NCBI RefSeq assembly: GCF_002564465.1
Contig: NZ_NUUX01000026.1
Span: 1-64,000 of the forward strand
Length of the DNA stretch: 64,000 bases
Direction of reading: 5' to 3'
Source of the DNA: Bacillus sp. AFS088145
Lineage (GTDB): Bacteria; Bacillota; Bacilli; Bacillales; Bacillaceae_G
The translations under genes and the position numbers were made by a program. Below are positions 8,271 to 16,697 of the stretch, in pieces (within the stretch, counting starts at the first letter, position 1; each line of letters starts with the position of its first letter). The notes under the pieces are model-generated. The model was not told the origin of the DNA, ran no database searches, and worked only from the letters and a program-made list of their open reading frames with translations.

Positions 8271-11200
8271 TTATTTAATTAAAATTGATAACTCTGAATA
8301 TCCCTTGTTCGTTTTATGAACTTCAATTACTGCAGGCATTGCATCCTTTACATCTTGCACATGAGAAATAACGCCAATTAACCGGCCTGATTTTTGAAGC
8401 TGAATAAGTGTATCAATTGCTTTTGATAATAATTCATCATCTAGCGATCCAAATCCCTCATCTATAAACAACGTATCAATTGATACGCCACCTTTATGTG
8501 CTTGAATGATATCTGCCATACCTAGTGCTAAACAAAGTGATGCATTAAACTGCTCTCCACCAGATAATGTTTTTACATCCCTAGCAAGACCCGTGTAGGA
8601 ATCATATACTTCCAATCCTAAACCACTTTGTTTCCTTCCTTTTTCAACTGCATCTTTTCGTTGCAATTGAAATTGGCCATTTGATAAATGGTCAAGTCGG
8701 ATATTTGCCGATTCAATAATTTGTTCAAAATAATCCAATAAGACATATCGCTCAAACGAAATCATTTTATCATTATCTCCTTTTGTAACTTTATATAAAT
8801 CCGTTAAACCTGCTAATTTTTGTTCAGTTTCTACAAATTCCTCTTGATAGATTTGTAGGTCAATTTTCAATTGACTTAATCGCTTATTTAATTCTTGAAT
8901 ACGAATCATCTCATTAACGATCGCGTCTAAATGCTGAGTAATTTCTTGTACCTTCATTTTAAGTTCACTTACATCAACTTTTTCCATCGATTGAACTTGT
9001 TTTTCAAGCAACTCTTTTTCTGTACTTAATCTTTGAAGATTCTCTTCGAACATTGATAAATCATTTCGATATTGTTCAATCATTTGTATATAATCAATTG
9101 CACTTATAAACTCTGATTCTCCGTTAAATTCGTACTTAGCTATTTTTTCATGATAAAGAAGCGTTGTTGTTCGAATCTCTTCATTTAATTTTAAAACTTC
9201 TTTCTCAAGATGAGTGCGAGTAGTCTCTTTAACCGTCTTCTGTTCAGTTAAGATTCTATATTCTTCTTCAATTTTTGAAATTTTAACTTTTAAAATTGCT
9301 ATATTTTTTTCAATTTCATTTTTTTCCAATTGCCATTTCTCAAGAGTTCTTAACGATTCAGGTAATTTTGATTCAATTTGTATGATGTGAATTTTTAATT
9401 CATTTAGTTCATTTGTAAACTTATTCAATGCCTCAGTCTTCTCAGTAACTTTTACGGTTAAATCCCTAATTAATTGTTCTTTTGTTTTTATTACATTATT
9501 AATCTTCTCAAAAACAGCTTTTTTCTCAGTCAGAATTTTTAAATTTGATTCATTCTCTTTAAACTCATTAGCAAGAGCTTTAAGAGCATCATTTGTAAAT
9601 TCAAATTGCCCATGCTCCTCAAAAAATGATTGTTCATCAATTTTTAATGAGTTTTCTTTACTCTTAATTTCCCCTTGAATTGTTGCTAGTTCAGTCTGGA
9701 ATTGATTTACTTGCATGTTCAATTTTTCTGCTTCTTCTTCATTGACTGTCCCATTAAATTTAGCAAGTGATGGATGATGGGTGCTTCCACAAACTGGACA
9801 TTGTTCTTGATCCTTTAAATCTTTCGCTAAAAAAGCGGCTTTTTGCTGATGCATTTCACTTTCAATTCTGTCCAATTCATTTTTCAGCTTTAAATGGTCC
9901 AAATTTTTTATTTGATATTCATCTCGTTTTTGCTCTAATTCTTTTTTTGCAAAAAAGATTCGTTTAGCAAACCCACCTTTTAATGAAATTTCCTTATTTA
10001 ATAAGGAGAGCTTAGCCCATTGATCATGAATACCTTCTAAATCATTTAGTTGCTGTTTTAACTGATTTAATTCTTCGTTCTCTTTCTTTAAATCATCTTG
10101 TAATGTCTTTTCTTCATTTTCGTATAATAGAATCTGTTTTGATTTATTATGAAACGCTACCTTATGATTTTGAAATTGATCGACATCTTCTTTTAACGCT
10201 AATAAATTACTCAATTGGCTTTCTAAGCTACCTAATTTTTTTTGCTCTTCAGGTAATGTCACTACTTCCGCAGAGATTTTTTCAATATTAAAAAGTGTTT
10301 CTTTTAAACTCTCTATTTCGAATAATAATTTACCGTTCGTTACTTGAAGTGAATTTTTTAGTTTCTCAAGTTCAGTTTTTATAGGCAATACTTTTTCAGC
10401 ATTTGTGGCTAATTTTATTTTTACTTTTTTATCTTCTATTTCTAACTCTTGACTTTTTAACATTGTTAATAATTCAATGACTTCATTTAATCGATCAATA
10501 TTTTTATTATGGGCTTCTGCTGAAAATAGCTTTTGTTGACTAACTTCTAATTGTGATTTTTGGATTTTCTCATTTTCTTCAAGTCTTTTTAAATCATCCA
10601 TTAAACTTAATATATGTTCAGTCAAAATCTCATTAACAATATGAAGATTAATTTGAGAATCATCGGTAATTTGAATTCCTTTTTCGCTTAACAATTTTTC
10701 AATCACTTCTAATTTAATAACGATTTTCTGCTTTAAATTAGTAAATTTACTTTCCATGTTTTTTCTAGCTAAATTTAGAGTTTCAGTTACTTTTTCAAAT
10801 AGTTCAGTTCTGAAAATTTTCCGCAAAATTTCTTCCTTTTCTTTTGTATCGGAAACTAATAATTTTCTAAATTCACCTTGAGGAAGTAATACGATTTGTT
10901 TGAATTGATCTGCATTAATCCCTAATAATTCTTCTACTTTTTTATTGACGATTGAAGTTTTGTTAAATTCCTGGCAATAAGGTACTTTTTCTTCATTCTC
11001 AATTTTATAAAACTCAATTTTATCACCGGTAATACTTTTATTTTGTTTCTTTTGATGACCTTTTTGTCTAAAAATATTATAATGATTTCCTTTTAATTCA
11101 AATGTTAATTCAACACTAGTATATAGATCATCATCGGCAAAATGACTTCGAAGCAATGTTTGGTCATTCCTATTTTCACCGCTCGCTTCTCCAAAAAGTG

Positions 11201-11351
11201 CAAAACAAATTCCATCAAATATTGTTGTTTTTCCTGCACCGGTTGGACCAGTTATTGCAAATAGTCCTTTTTCATTTAGTCGACTAAAGTCAACATATAC
11301 CTTATCCTTGTAAGGTCCAAATGCATGAAGTACTACTTTTAATGGTTTCAA
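8271..11351 (-). CDS. sbcC: SbcC, ATPase subunit of the SbcCD nuclease
   Basis: A 1026-aa SMC/Rad50-like protein. Walker A is GPTGAGKTTIFDGICFALFG (about residues 35-54). Two long coiled coils flank a zinc hook CPVCGSTHHP at about residue 520. The C-terminal lobe has the signature LSGGEQFNASLCLALGMAD and Walker B DTLFIDEGFGSLDDE. With SbcD it opens hairpins and trims blocked DNA ends during repair. It starts 2 bp after the sbcD stop and ends at a terminator, so the pair forms an operon. Confidence 0.97.
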   Translation of the reverse strand: MKPLKVVLHAFGPYKDKVYVDFSRLNEKGLFAITGPTGAGKTTIFDGICFALFGEASGENRNDQTLLRSHFADDDLYTSVELTFELKGNHYNIFRQKGHQKKQNKSITGDKIEFYKIENEEKVPYCQEFNKTSIVNKKVEELLGINADQFKQIVLLPQGEFRKLLVSDTKEKEEILRKIFRTELFEKVTETLNLARKNMESKFTNLKQKIVIKLEVIEKLLSEKGIQITDDSQINLHIVNEILTEHILSLMDDLKRLEENEKIQKSQLEVSQQKLFSAEAHNKNIDRLNEVIELLTMLKSQELEIEDKKVKIKLATNAEKVLPIKTELEKLKNSLQVTNGKLLFEIESLKETLFNIEKISAEVVTLPEEQKKLGSLESQLSNLLALKEDVDQFQNHKVAFHNKSKQILLYENEEKTLQDDLKKENEELNQLKQQLNDLEGIHDQWAKLSLLNKEISLKGGFAKRIFFAKKELEQKRDEYQIKNLDHLKLKNELDRIESEMHQQKAAFLAKDLKDQEQCPVCGSTHHPSLAKFNGTVNEEEAEKLNMQVNQFQTELATIQGEIKSKENSLKIDEQSFFEEHGQFEFTNDALKALANEFKENESNLKILTEKKAVFEKINNVIKTKEQLIRDLTVKVTEKTEALNKFTNELNELKIHIIQIESKLPESLRTLEKWQLEKNEIEKNIAILKVKISKIEEEYRILTEQKTVKETTRTHLEKEVLKLNEEIRTTTLLYHEKIAKYEFNGESEFISAIDYIQMIEQYRNDLSMFEENLQRLSTEKELLEKQVQSMEKVDVSELKMKVQEITQHLDAIVNEMIRIQELNKRLSQLKIDLQIYQEEFVETEQKLAGLTDLYKVTKGDNDKMISFERYVLLDYFEQIIESANIRLDHLSNGQFQLQRKDAVEKGRKQSGLGLEVYDSYTGLARDVKTLSGGEQFNASLCLALGMADIIQAHKGGVSIDTLFIDEGFGSLDDELLSKAIDTLIQLQKSGRLIGVISHVQDVKDAMPAVIEVHKTNKGYSELSILIK

Positions 11352-11353
11352 AT

Positions 11354-12508
11354 CTATTCCTCCCTTACAAAGATTTCATGAATAATCTCTTTCATATATT
11401 GTTCGTCTTCAATTTTCAAATCTTCATTTTTCATTTCTTTATAAAAAGATTGGAACAACTCAAGTTGATTTTTTGATTGTTTTCCCACTAAACTCAGTTG
11501 ATTTGTTTTATCTGTTTGTAATGTCGTTCGCTTACGACTAACATGCATTGCATTTGGATAAACTGTTCTAATTTGCTCCATCGGATGTACGACCATATGC
11601 TCATCAGTTAATTTTACAAATACATAATCATGATTTACAGAATGCTGTCTGATTTCCTCAATCGTTCCTTCGATCGATCTTAAATCTCGTTTTGGATGAA
11701 AATCTTTCTTAACTACTGATAGCTCACCGTCAGCTTTTAATTCAACAATTAAGCAGCCTTTTTTATGGTTTTCTTCAGAAAGTGAATACTTTAATGGAGA
11801 TCCAGAATAACGAATTGATTGATTTCCTACAAAATGTGCTCGATGTAAATGTCCTAGGGCTGTATAGTTAAAATGTTTAAAATTATGATGTGATACGTAT
11901 TCAGCTCCACCAATAGAGAGTGTACGTTCACCTTCTGTCTCTTCATCTGAAGGCTCACCATTATTTGTTACGAATGCATGTCCAACAAATACATTTCGTA
12001 CTGATGGGTCTAATTCTTCATCTCTTATTTTATTTATAATTGCTTTCATAGCGTCATCATGTGAATGGATATCATCGTTTTGTAAAATATAACGTACAAT
12101 ACTTGGTTCGGCATAAGGAATTAAATAAAAATGAACTTCACCATCAGCATCATTCAAAATAACTTTCTTAAATGGAGTTTGAAATTTCCCTACTAAATAT
12201 AAGCCTTCTTTTTCCATAAAACGGCTACCAAATTCAATTCGTTCAGCGCTATCATGATTTCCAGCAATCGCAAGAATGGGCGTATTACATTCAATAACAA
12301 TTTTATGGAATACTTCATTTAATAGTTCAATCGCCTCAGTTGGAGATATACTTTTATCATATAAATCGCCTGCTATAACAATAGCATCTGGCTTTTCTTC
12401 TTTAATTATTGAAATGAACTCTTCTAATATAAATCGTTGGTCTTCTGTCATATGTACACCATGTACAATTTTACCAAGGTGCCAATCTGCTGTATGAATA
12501 AACTTCAT
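11354..12508 (-). CDS. sbcD: SbcD, nuclease subunit of SbcCD
   Basis: A 384-aa Mre11-type metallophosphoesterase. The metal-binding motifs appear in order: HTADWHLGK, VIAGDLYDK, IAGNHDS, VFVGHAFV and ALGHLHRAH. I chose the ATG at 12508 because it is followed directly by the conserved MKFIHTADWHLGK start and preceded by a GAGGTG site; the upstream frame adds 18 unconserved residues. It degrades DNA 3'-5' and cuts hairpins with SbcC. The gene is divergent from the thioredoxin-like gene at 12711. Confidence 0.96.
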   Translation of the reverse strand: MKFIHTADWHLGKIVHGVHMTEDQRFILEEFISIIKEEKPDAIVIAGDLYDKSISPTEAIELLNEVFHKIVIECNTPILAIAGNHDSAERIEFGSRFMEKEGLYLVGKFQTPFKKVILNDADGEVHFYLIPYAEPSIVRYILQNDDIHSHDDAMKAIINKIRDEELDPSVRNVFVGHAFVTNNGEPSDEETEGERTLSIGGAEYVSHHNFKHFNYTALGHLHRAHFVGNQSIRYSGSPLKYSLSEENHKKGCLIVELKADGELSVVKKDFHPKRDLRSIEGTIEEIRQHSVNHDYVFVKLTDEHMVVHPMEQIRTVYPNAMHVSRKRTTLQTDKTNQLSLVGKQSKNQLELFQSFYKEMKNEDLKIEDEQYMKEIIHEIFVREE

Positions 12509-12710
12509 TAAATACACCTCATCATTTTCTTTACTTTCATTGTTACTAAATTTATAGAACAACTTTTCTATCTTATATTTTACATCAACATACGAACATT
12601 TGTATGCTTTTTAATCACATTAATTCTAAAAATGCATTATTAGGTTAAAATAATTGAAATACTAATTAATATGATTCAAAATAAACCTATCAAAGCTTTA
12701 GGAGGCAATT

Positions 12711-13028
12711 ATGGAAAAAATAGAAGAAGTAAAAAAATACGAGGAAATAATTAAAAGTGAAAAGCCAATCGTGGTGAAGTTTTATGCAACTTGGTGTCCT
12801 GATTGTACACGTTTAGATGCTTTTATCGGAGACGTAATTGAAGAGCACCCTTCATTTACTTGGTACACAATGGATCGCGACGAATTTCCAGAAATCGCAA
12901 GTGAACAACAAGTAATGGGAATCCCGAGTTTGCTTGTATTTAAAGATGGTGAAAAAATTGGACACTTGCATAGCGCAAATGCCAAAACACCAGAATCAGT
13001 TGAAGAATTTTTATCAACTTTTGAATAA
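12711..13028 (+). CDS. Thioredoxin-like protein (WCPDC active site)
   Basis: A 105-aa cytosolic thioredoxin fold with no signal peptide. The active site is ATWCPDCTRL (Cys about residues 26 and 29), and the cis-Pro loop is GIPSLLVF. The Pro-Asp pair between the cysteines marks the YtpP/YdfQ-like branch rather than canonical WCGPC thioredoxin. A strong TTAGGAGG site lies 6 bases before the ATG. It is a single gene ending at a terminator; its partner proteins are unknown. Confidence 0.88.
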   Translation: MEKIEEVKKYEEIIKSEKPIVVKFYATWCPDCTRLDAFIGDVIEEHPSFTWYTMDRDEFPEIASEQQVMGIPSLLVFKDGEKIGHLHSANAKTPESVEEFLSTFE

Positions 13029-13092
13029 TATCAAGTTAGGTTAAATCTTGATAAGTCTGGGATTATCCCTAAAATTTATATAAAATAAATTG

Positions 13093-13124
13093 AACCACAA
13101 GGTAATTGAACCTTGTGGTTTTTC
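13093..13124 (+). terminator. Terminator of thioredoxin-like gene
   Basis: Stem AACCACAAGGT/ACCTTGTGGTT with a 6-nt loop and a following T-run. Confidence 0.85.
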
Positions 13125-13269
13125 GTATGCATATTCTATTTCCTGGTTTACTTGTCTTTATCATTTATAGGCAATTTGGACTTGATTTAGATCATATATA
13201 TCTCATGAGGTGATTTATTGTGCTTAATTTCATTGATGATTGTTGGTTTTCCAATTAACCGGGAACAAA

Positions 13270-13303
13270 AAGAAACACCTATATCATTTCGATTATAGGT
13301 GTA
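13270..13303 (-). terminator. Terminator of PAP2 phosphatase gene
   Basis: Stem ACACCTATA/TATAGGTGT, followed on the minus strand by TTTCTTTTT, 17 bp past the stop. Confidence 0.8.
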
Positions 13304-13319
13304 ATTTTATCCTATTCAA

Positions 13320-13943
13320 TTAAAGCTGTTTTCTTTCATGTAAATTAATAAATACATTTTTACAAATACTGTACCATGCATATCCTACTAACCAGCCAGC
13401 AATAATATCTGAGAAATGATGTACGTGTAGGTATATTCTGCTCATTGATATTAAAAATATCATTAAAAGAACGATAAATTGAATCATTTTTTTGTGTTTC
13501 ATCATTGCAGGTTGAATGACAATTAAAATAAAGCCTAAAGTTAGAAAGAAGGATGTTGCCATTACTGCATGACCACTTGGGAAACTAAATCCACTTTCCA
13601 CATAGTACATTGAACTTGGTCGTGGTCTTTTATATAGATCTTTTAAAAAGGAAACAACCACTCTAGCTGTCAATAATGTAATAAGTAACGATAGACCAGT
13701 CCAAATGCGCTTACGTATAATTGAATAAACTAAAACAATGACTGCAAATGTTAAATACATTTTTGAAGAACCAAAATCTCTTAAAAAATAACAAAATGAA
13801 TCTAGCGCATCTGTTCGAATGAATTCAAAGAATTTAAACGCTGAATTGTCCAAACTCCGAATCATTTTGGAATCATAAATAAGTCCTAAAATAACAAATA
13901 GAAAAATAGAAGTAAAAATTAGTATCCAATTATTTTTTTTCAT
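13320..13943 (-). CDS. yodM: PAP2 superfamily membrane phosphatase (YodM-like)
   Basis: A 207-aa integral membrane protein with about six helices. All three PAP2 motifs are present: KDLYKRPRP, FPSGHA and SRIYLHVHHFSDIIAGW, giving the two catalytic His. It probably dephosphorylates lipid phosphates such as undecaprenyl pyrophosphate or phosphatidylglycerophosphate outside the membrane. The ATG at 13943 follows GGAGG by 5 bases; a TTG upstream overlaps that site and is unlikely. It sits beside yozD as yodM does in B. subtilis, which is the basis for the symbol. Confidence 0.85.
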   Translation of the reverse strand: MKKNNWILIFTSIFLFVILGLIYDSKMIRSLDNSAFKFFEFIRTDALDSFCYFLRDFGSSKMYLTFAVIVLVYSIIRKRIWTGLSLLITLLTARVVVSFLKDLYKRPRPSSMYYVESGFSFPSGHAVMATSFFLTLGFILIVIQPAMMKHKKMIQFIVLLMIFLISMSRIYLHVHHFSDIIAGWLVGYAWYSICKNVFINLHERKQL

Positions 13944-14004
13944 ATAATCCTCCAATATAAATTCCAGTTAATGCATCTTAATTGCTTGTACTTTGGATAC
14001 ACAA

Positions 14005-14031
14005 AAGAAAAACGACGAGAGCACCCGTCGC
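14005..14031 (-). terminator. Terminator of yozD
   Basis: Stem CGACG/CGTCG with an 8-nt loop and TTTTTC on the minus strand, 12 bp past the stop. Confidence 0.75.
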
Positions 14032-14042
14032 CACTTTCATGA

Positions 14043-14219
14043 CTATTCTTCTTCCTCATCGATTTCATCAATCATACATTTTTCCAGTAAGTACTCAAAA
14101 GTAATATCCGCTAGTTCCTCAATTTCCTCTTCCTCTGGAACATACCCCCGCTGAATGAGCTGTTGATAGAAAAATTCTGCTATTTCTTCCGTATCAATAA
14201 CTACCTCAATTTCTTTCAC
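14043..14219 (-). CDS. yozD: YozD family small acidic protein
   Basis: A 58-aa protein, VKEIEVVIDTEEIAEFFYQQ then an EEEEIEELADITFEYL segment and a Glu-rich tail. It matches the YozD family, of unknown function. I favour the GTG at 14219, about 8 bases after AAGGGG; the ATG two codons upstream is too close to the site. It lies between the PAP2 phosphatase and the 3' part of the split gene, the same order as B. subtilis yodM-yozD-yodN. Confidence 0.85.
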   Translation of the reverse strand: MKEIEVVIDTEEIAEFFYQQLIQRGYVPEEEEIEELADITFEYLLEKCMIDEIDEEEE

Positions 14220-14372
14220 TAGCATCACCCCTTACTAGTTATTATGTGAAAAATGAGAAAATATGAAAAAAACCTTACCAAGCACAAAAAAATATTAATA
14301 TGTAACCTTTAGCATAATACAACATTGACAAGCATATATTCAATTAAAACATGTTAAAGGAGCGAGATTACA

Positions 14373-14528
14373 ATGATAAAGATGGACAAGCTAGCTAATT
14401 TAAAAGAAATAATGGTTAATGATGAACTGTTTGAAGAAGCTGTTGAAAAGCTGACGACAATTGCATTTTATATTTTAATAGGGATAGGCATACCTTTTAT
14501 GATTCATATAATTCTACAATTATTGTAG
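14373..14528 (+). CDS. 51-aa protein with a C-terminal membrane helix
   Basis: An ATG at 14373 follows an AAAGGAGCGAG site by about 6-9 bases and the frame runs 51 codons to TAG. The first half is a charged amphipathic helix (MIKMDKLANLKEIMVNDELF) and the second is a hydrophobic segment of about 20 residues (FYILIGIGIPFMIHIILQLL). It is too short for most gene callers. It lies tail-to-tail with the split yodN-like gene. No family is recognised; a small membrane-associated peptide, possibly developmental, is all that can be said. Confidence 0.6.
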   Translation: MIKMDKLANLKEIMVNDELFEEAVEKLTTIAFYILIGIGIPFMIHIILQLL

Positions 14529-14541
14529 AATATCCTCTCTC

Positions 14542-15117
14542 TCAATTTGTTTTCTTCTCTGAGAATTTATTTAAATTTTTAAGCACTAGATCCATCACAA
14601 TTTTATATTCTTCGTCTTGGAAGATTGAATATAAAACAGCGTAATCATTATATATATCTAATAATCCATCAATTATTTCTTGTTTTGTTGTTTTATTTCT
14701 GCTTTTATTAAAATCATTCATTGAGCGAAGTTTTTCTAAGTCTAATTTTGTAATGCCATTTTTATCATTTCTTAGTTTTTTTAGAATTGCATTTGCAGTT
14801 TGTGCTGATGCAATTAGAGTTAAATCTGTTTCATCGGCTTCTAACCATTCTCCATCAGTAATACGCGCTAATTCGTAAATTGTATCTTCCCAAGCATCAT
14901 TTTTATATCGCCAAACCTCTGTACGGTACCCCACAATTCGAAATATTTCTTTTTCATAGCCATTGACTTGAACAAGATCCCCGAAAGAAAATGAATAATT
15001 TACTTCTATCCATTCTTTTTCAAGTTTTTTCCCATCATATTCGTTGAGAAGCTGAAGAGTATTCTCAACATAAAGTCCGTCATGATTATTGACTTCATAA
15101 ACAAAAACGCCGTCCAT
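14542..15117 (-). CDS. yodN: YodN-like protein, 3' part of a gene split by the 4.8-kb element
   Basis: The frame reads MDGVFVYEVNNHDGLYVENT and continues to a Lys-rich end, but the apparent ATG at 15117 has no ribosome-binding site and the frame stays open upstream to the element junction at 15126. The true N-terminus lies 4.8 kb away at 20026 on the same strand. Joining the two at the shared ATATTT gives one 222-aa protein reading ...GTVGKITNIKLMDGVFVYEV... . The position between yozD and yozE matches B. subtilis yodN. The function of YodN is unknown. As it stands this fragment is unlikely to be translated well. Confidence 0.75.
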   Translation of the reverse strand: MDGVFVYEVNNHDGLYVENTLQLLNEYDGKKLEKEWIEVNYSFSFGDLVQVNGYEKEIFRIVGYRTEVWRYKNDAWEDTIYELARITDGEWLEADETDLTLIASAQTANAILKKLRNDKNGITKLDLEKLRSMNDFNKSRNKTTKQEIIDGLLDIYNDYAVLYSIFQDEEYKIVMDLVLKNLNKFSEKKTN

Positions 15118-15124
15118 CAGTTTA

Positions 15125-15152
15125 ATATTTATTAACTTTCTATTTTTATTGG
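15125..15152 (+). other. Left attachment site of the intervening element
   Basis: Core ATATTTATTA at 15125-15134 borders the host gene's 3' part. The arm AACTTTCTATTTTTATTGG at 15134-15152 is the exact reverse complement of the arm at the other end. In serine-recombinase nomenclature this is a host half-site joined to a phage-type half-site. Confidence 0.8.
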
Positions 15153-15193
15153 CTAATAAGACAAAAATACCACTCAGTTTTTAAGTGAGTGGC

Positions 15194-15225
15194 CAGACTG
15201 TTGACAAGCGCTTGCAATCAGTCTG
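15194..15225 (+). repeat. Internally deleted copy of dispersed repeat family 2
   Basis: CAGACTGTTGACAAGCGCTT followed by GCAATCAGTCTG joins the two ends of the full copy at 56926-57053 with the middle missing. It is flanked by two related hairpin-like sequences: CCACTCAGTTTTTAAGTGAG then TGG on the left, and a decayed AAGTTTTAAGTGATTGG on the right at about 15240-15256. Confidence 0.7.
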
Positions 15226-15244
15226 TATCACACAGACCCAAGTT

Positions 15245-15376
15245 TTAAGTGATTGGCTTATCAGATGTTTTTATTTTTATATCCTCATTTTTTATTTTTA
15301 AAGTTAATTTTAGTAATGCTTCTGCAGCGAGTTTTGCATTTAACGTTCCAATTTCTTCATATTTAAATTGACCCAT
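15245..15376 (-). CDS. 43-aa protein next to the left attachment site
   Basis: An ATG at 15376 follows GAGGGGTG by about 7 bases. The product begins MGQFKYEEIGTLNAKLAAEA and ends KTSDKPIT; it is predicted helical and slightly basic. I recognise no family. Its place about 100 bp from the left attachment site resembles that of small recombination directionality factors in SPbeta-type elements, so it is a candidate for that job, but it could equally be unrelated cargo. Confidence 0.55.
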   Translation of the reverse strand: MGQFKYEEIGTLNAKLAAEALLKLTLKIKNEDIKIKTSDKPIT

Positions 15377-15481
15377 GAAGAAACACCCCTCTATAGACTA
15401 TTCAAAGGTCTAGTCTAAAGTTCACTGAGGTAGGTATTGTAATCGACCAAACTGGCTAAAAGTAAAACATAAAAGGCATAA

Positions 15482-15515
15482 AAAAACAGCTCTTCTGATT
15501 TTAAGGAGTTGTTTC
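15482..15515 (-). terminator. Terminator of phaQ-phasin operon
   Basis: Imperfect stem AACAACTCC../..GAGCTGTT with a seven-T run on the minus strand, about 30 bp past the TAA of the phasin-like frame. Confidence 0.6.
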
Positions 15516-15542
15516 AGTGCGAAGAAAAGGGCTAAAATTTAA

Positions 15543-16118
15543 TTATTTATTAAAAGATGTAAGCATTTTAAAGCTATCCTCAATACGATGGTTAAAGTTT
15601 GTATGTGCTGCTCTTAAGGATTGCAAGTAATGTTCATTTAATGATGACCATACCCGCTCTCTTTCCTTAAAACCCTCTATGTAGTATTTTCCAGACTGTT
15701 CATATTGCTCTTCTACCTTTTCAATTAACTCAACTGAGGCTTTGAACGGAGTAGATAATAACTCACCAAATTTATTTACCGTTTCTTCAAATAGATTAAC
15801 ACTTGATTGAATTTCTGAAGATTCATCTATTTTTGGATTTTTAATTCTTGATGTATTTGCTTTTATATGATTAGTAAAGTACTTTATTTCTTCGAATAAA
15901 CCGTTTACTACATTACGATATTCCTCATTAAATTTCCTTGTTTCTTTTAAATAAACGAATTTAACCGCTGTTCTCTACTGTCTCTTTATGTATGTCAAAT
16001 TACTTTCATATTGATCCCAGAGCGTATTAAAAAAAGGATCCATAAAATATTTTTCTACTTTCTCATCTTTAATTTTTGGAACTTCCGCCTTTGGCTTTGA
16101 AGCTTTCTGTGTCGTCAA
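15543..16118 (-). pseudogene. phaP: Phasin-like protein gene interrupted by an in-frame TAG
   Basis: A TTG at 16118 lies 7 bases after AAGGAGG and overlaps the phaQ-like stop by 4 bp. The frame runs 47 codons (ending ESNLTYIKRQ), meets TAG at 15975-15977 and continues in the same frame for 143 codons to TAA at 15543. The second part is helical and contains PFKASVELIEKVEEQYEQSG, like phasins that coat polyhydroxybutyrate granules. No start codon with a ribosome site follows the TAG, so the gene is probably inactive unless the TAG is read through. Assignment as PhaP rests on this resemblance and on the PhaQ-like neighbour. Confidence 0.65.
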
Positions 16119-16537
16119 ACTTCTTCCTCCTTTTTGGGATTCGAATTTTTCTCTATTTTATCCTCTCTTTGTAATGGAGGAATGTAGAGCTCAAGAAAAC
16201 TAGTGTACATTTTGAAAAATTGATCAAGCATTGATTGATAAAGTTCGAGTTGTCTTGCGTTACCTGTTAAGTAAGCCTTCCCAGCTTCTGTAATTGAATA
16301 ACAGCGCTTAGCAGGTCCGCTTCCTTTCGTATCCCATTTTGATTGTACAAGATTTTCTTTCTCTAATTGTCTTAATAATCGATATAAATTTCCTTGGTCA
16401 AGTGTTTGAAACCCGAATGCGTGGAGCTTTTGAATTAGATCATAGCCATGAAGTGTCATCCGACTAAGAAGTAGAAGAATAAAAGGCATAATAAAATTTT
16501 TTGAAGGGGTAATATTTTTATCTTTATCATTGTTCAT
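16115..16537 (-). CDS. phaQ: PadR-family regulator, PhaQ-like
   Basis: A 140-aa winged-helix protein of the PadR family. The segment NFIMPFILLLLSRMTLHGYD and the wing region TLDQGNLYRLLRQLEKENLV with GPAKRCYSITEAG match PhaQ, the PHB-responsive repressor of phasin genes in Bacillus. The ATG at 16537 follows AGAGGTG by 6 bases; the GTG upstream lies in that site. It precedes the phasin-like gene with a 4-bp overlap and diverges from the hydrolase gene at 16698. Repression of both units is plausible. Confidence 0.75.
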   Translation of the reverse strand: MNNDKDKNITPSKNFIMPFILLLLSRMTLHGYDLIQKLHAFGFQTLDQGNLYRLLRQLEKENLVQSKWDTKGSGPAKRCYSITEAGKAYLTGNARQLELYQSMLDQFFKMYTSFLELYIPPLQREDKIEKNSNPKKEEEV

Positions 16538-16697
16538 TGGTAACACCTCTATAAAAAATCTAATAGGTGTATTTTACACATAGATGAATATAGCGTCAAC
16601 ACAGTAAATATAATTTATTATAAATTTTCAAAAAACTTCAAACATAGCGTTTATTCGTTAAATATTTTAGTAAAAAAAATACAAAGGAGTGATAAAG

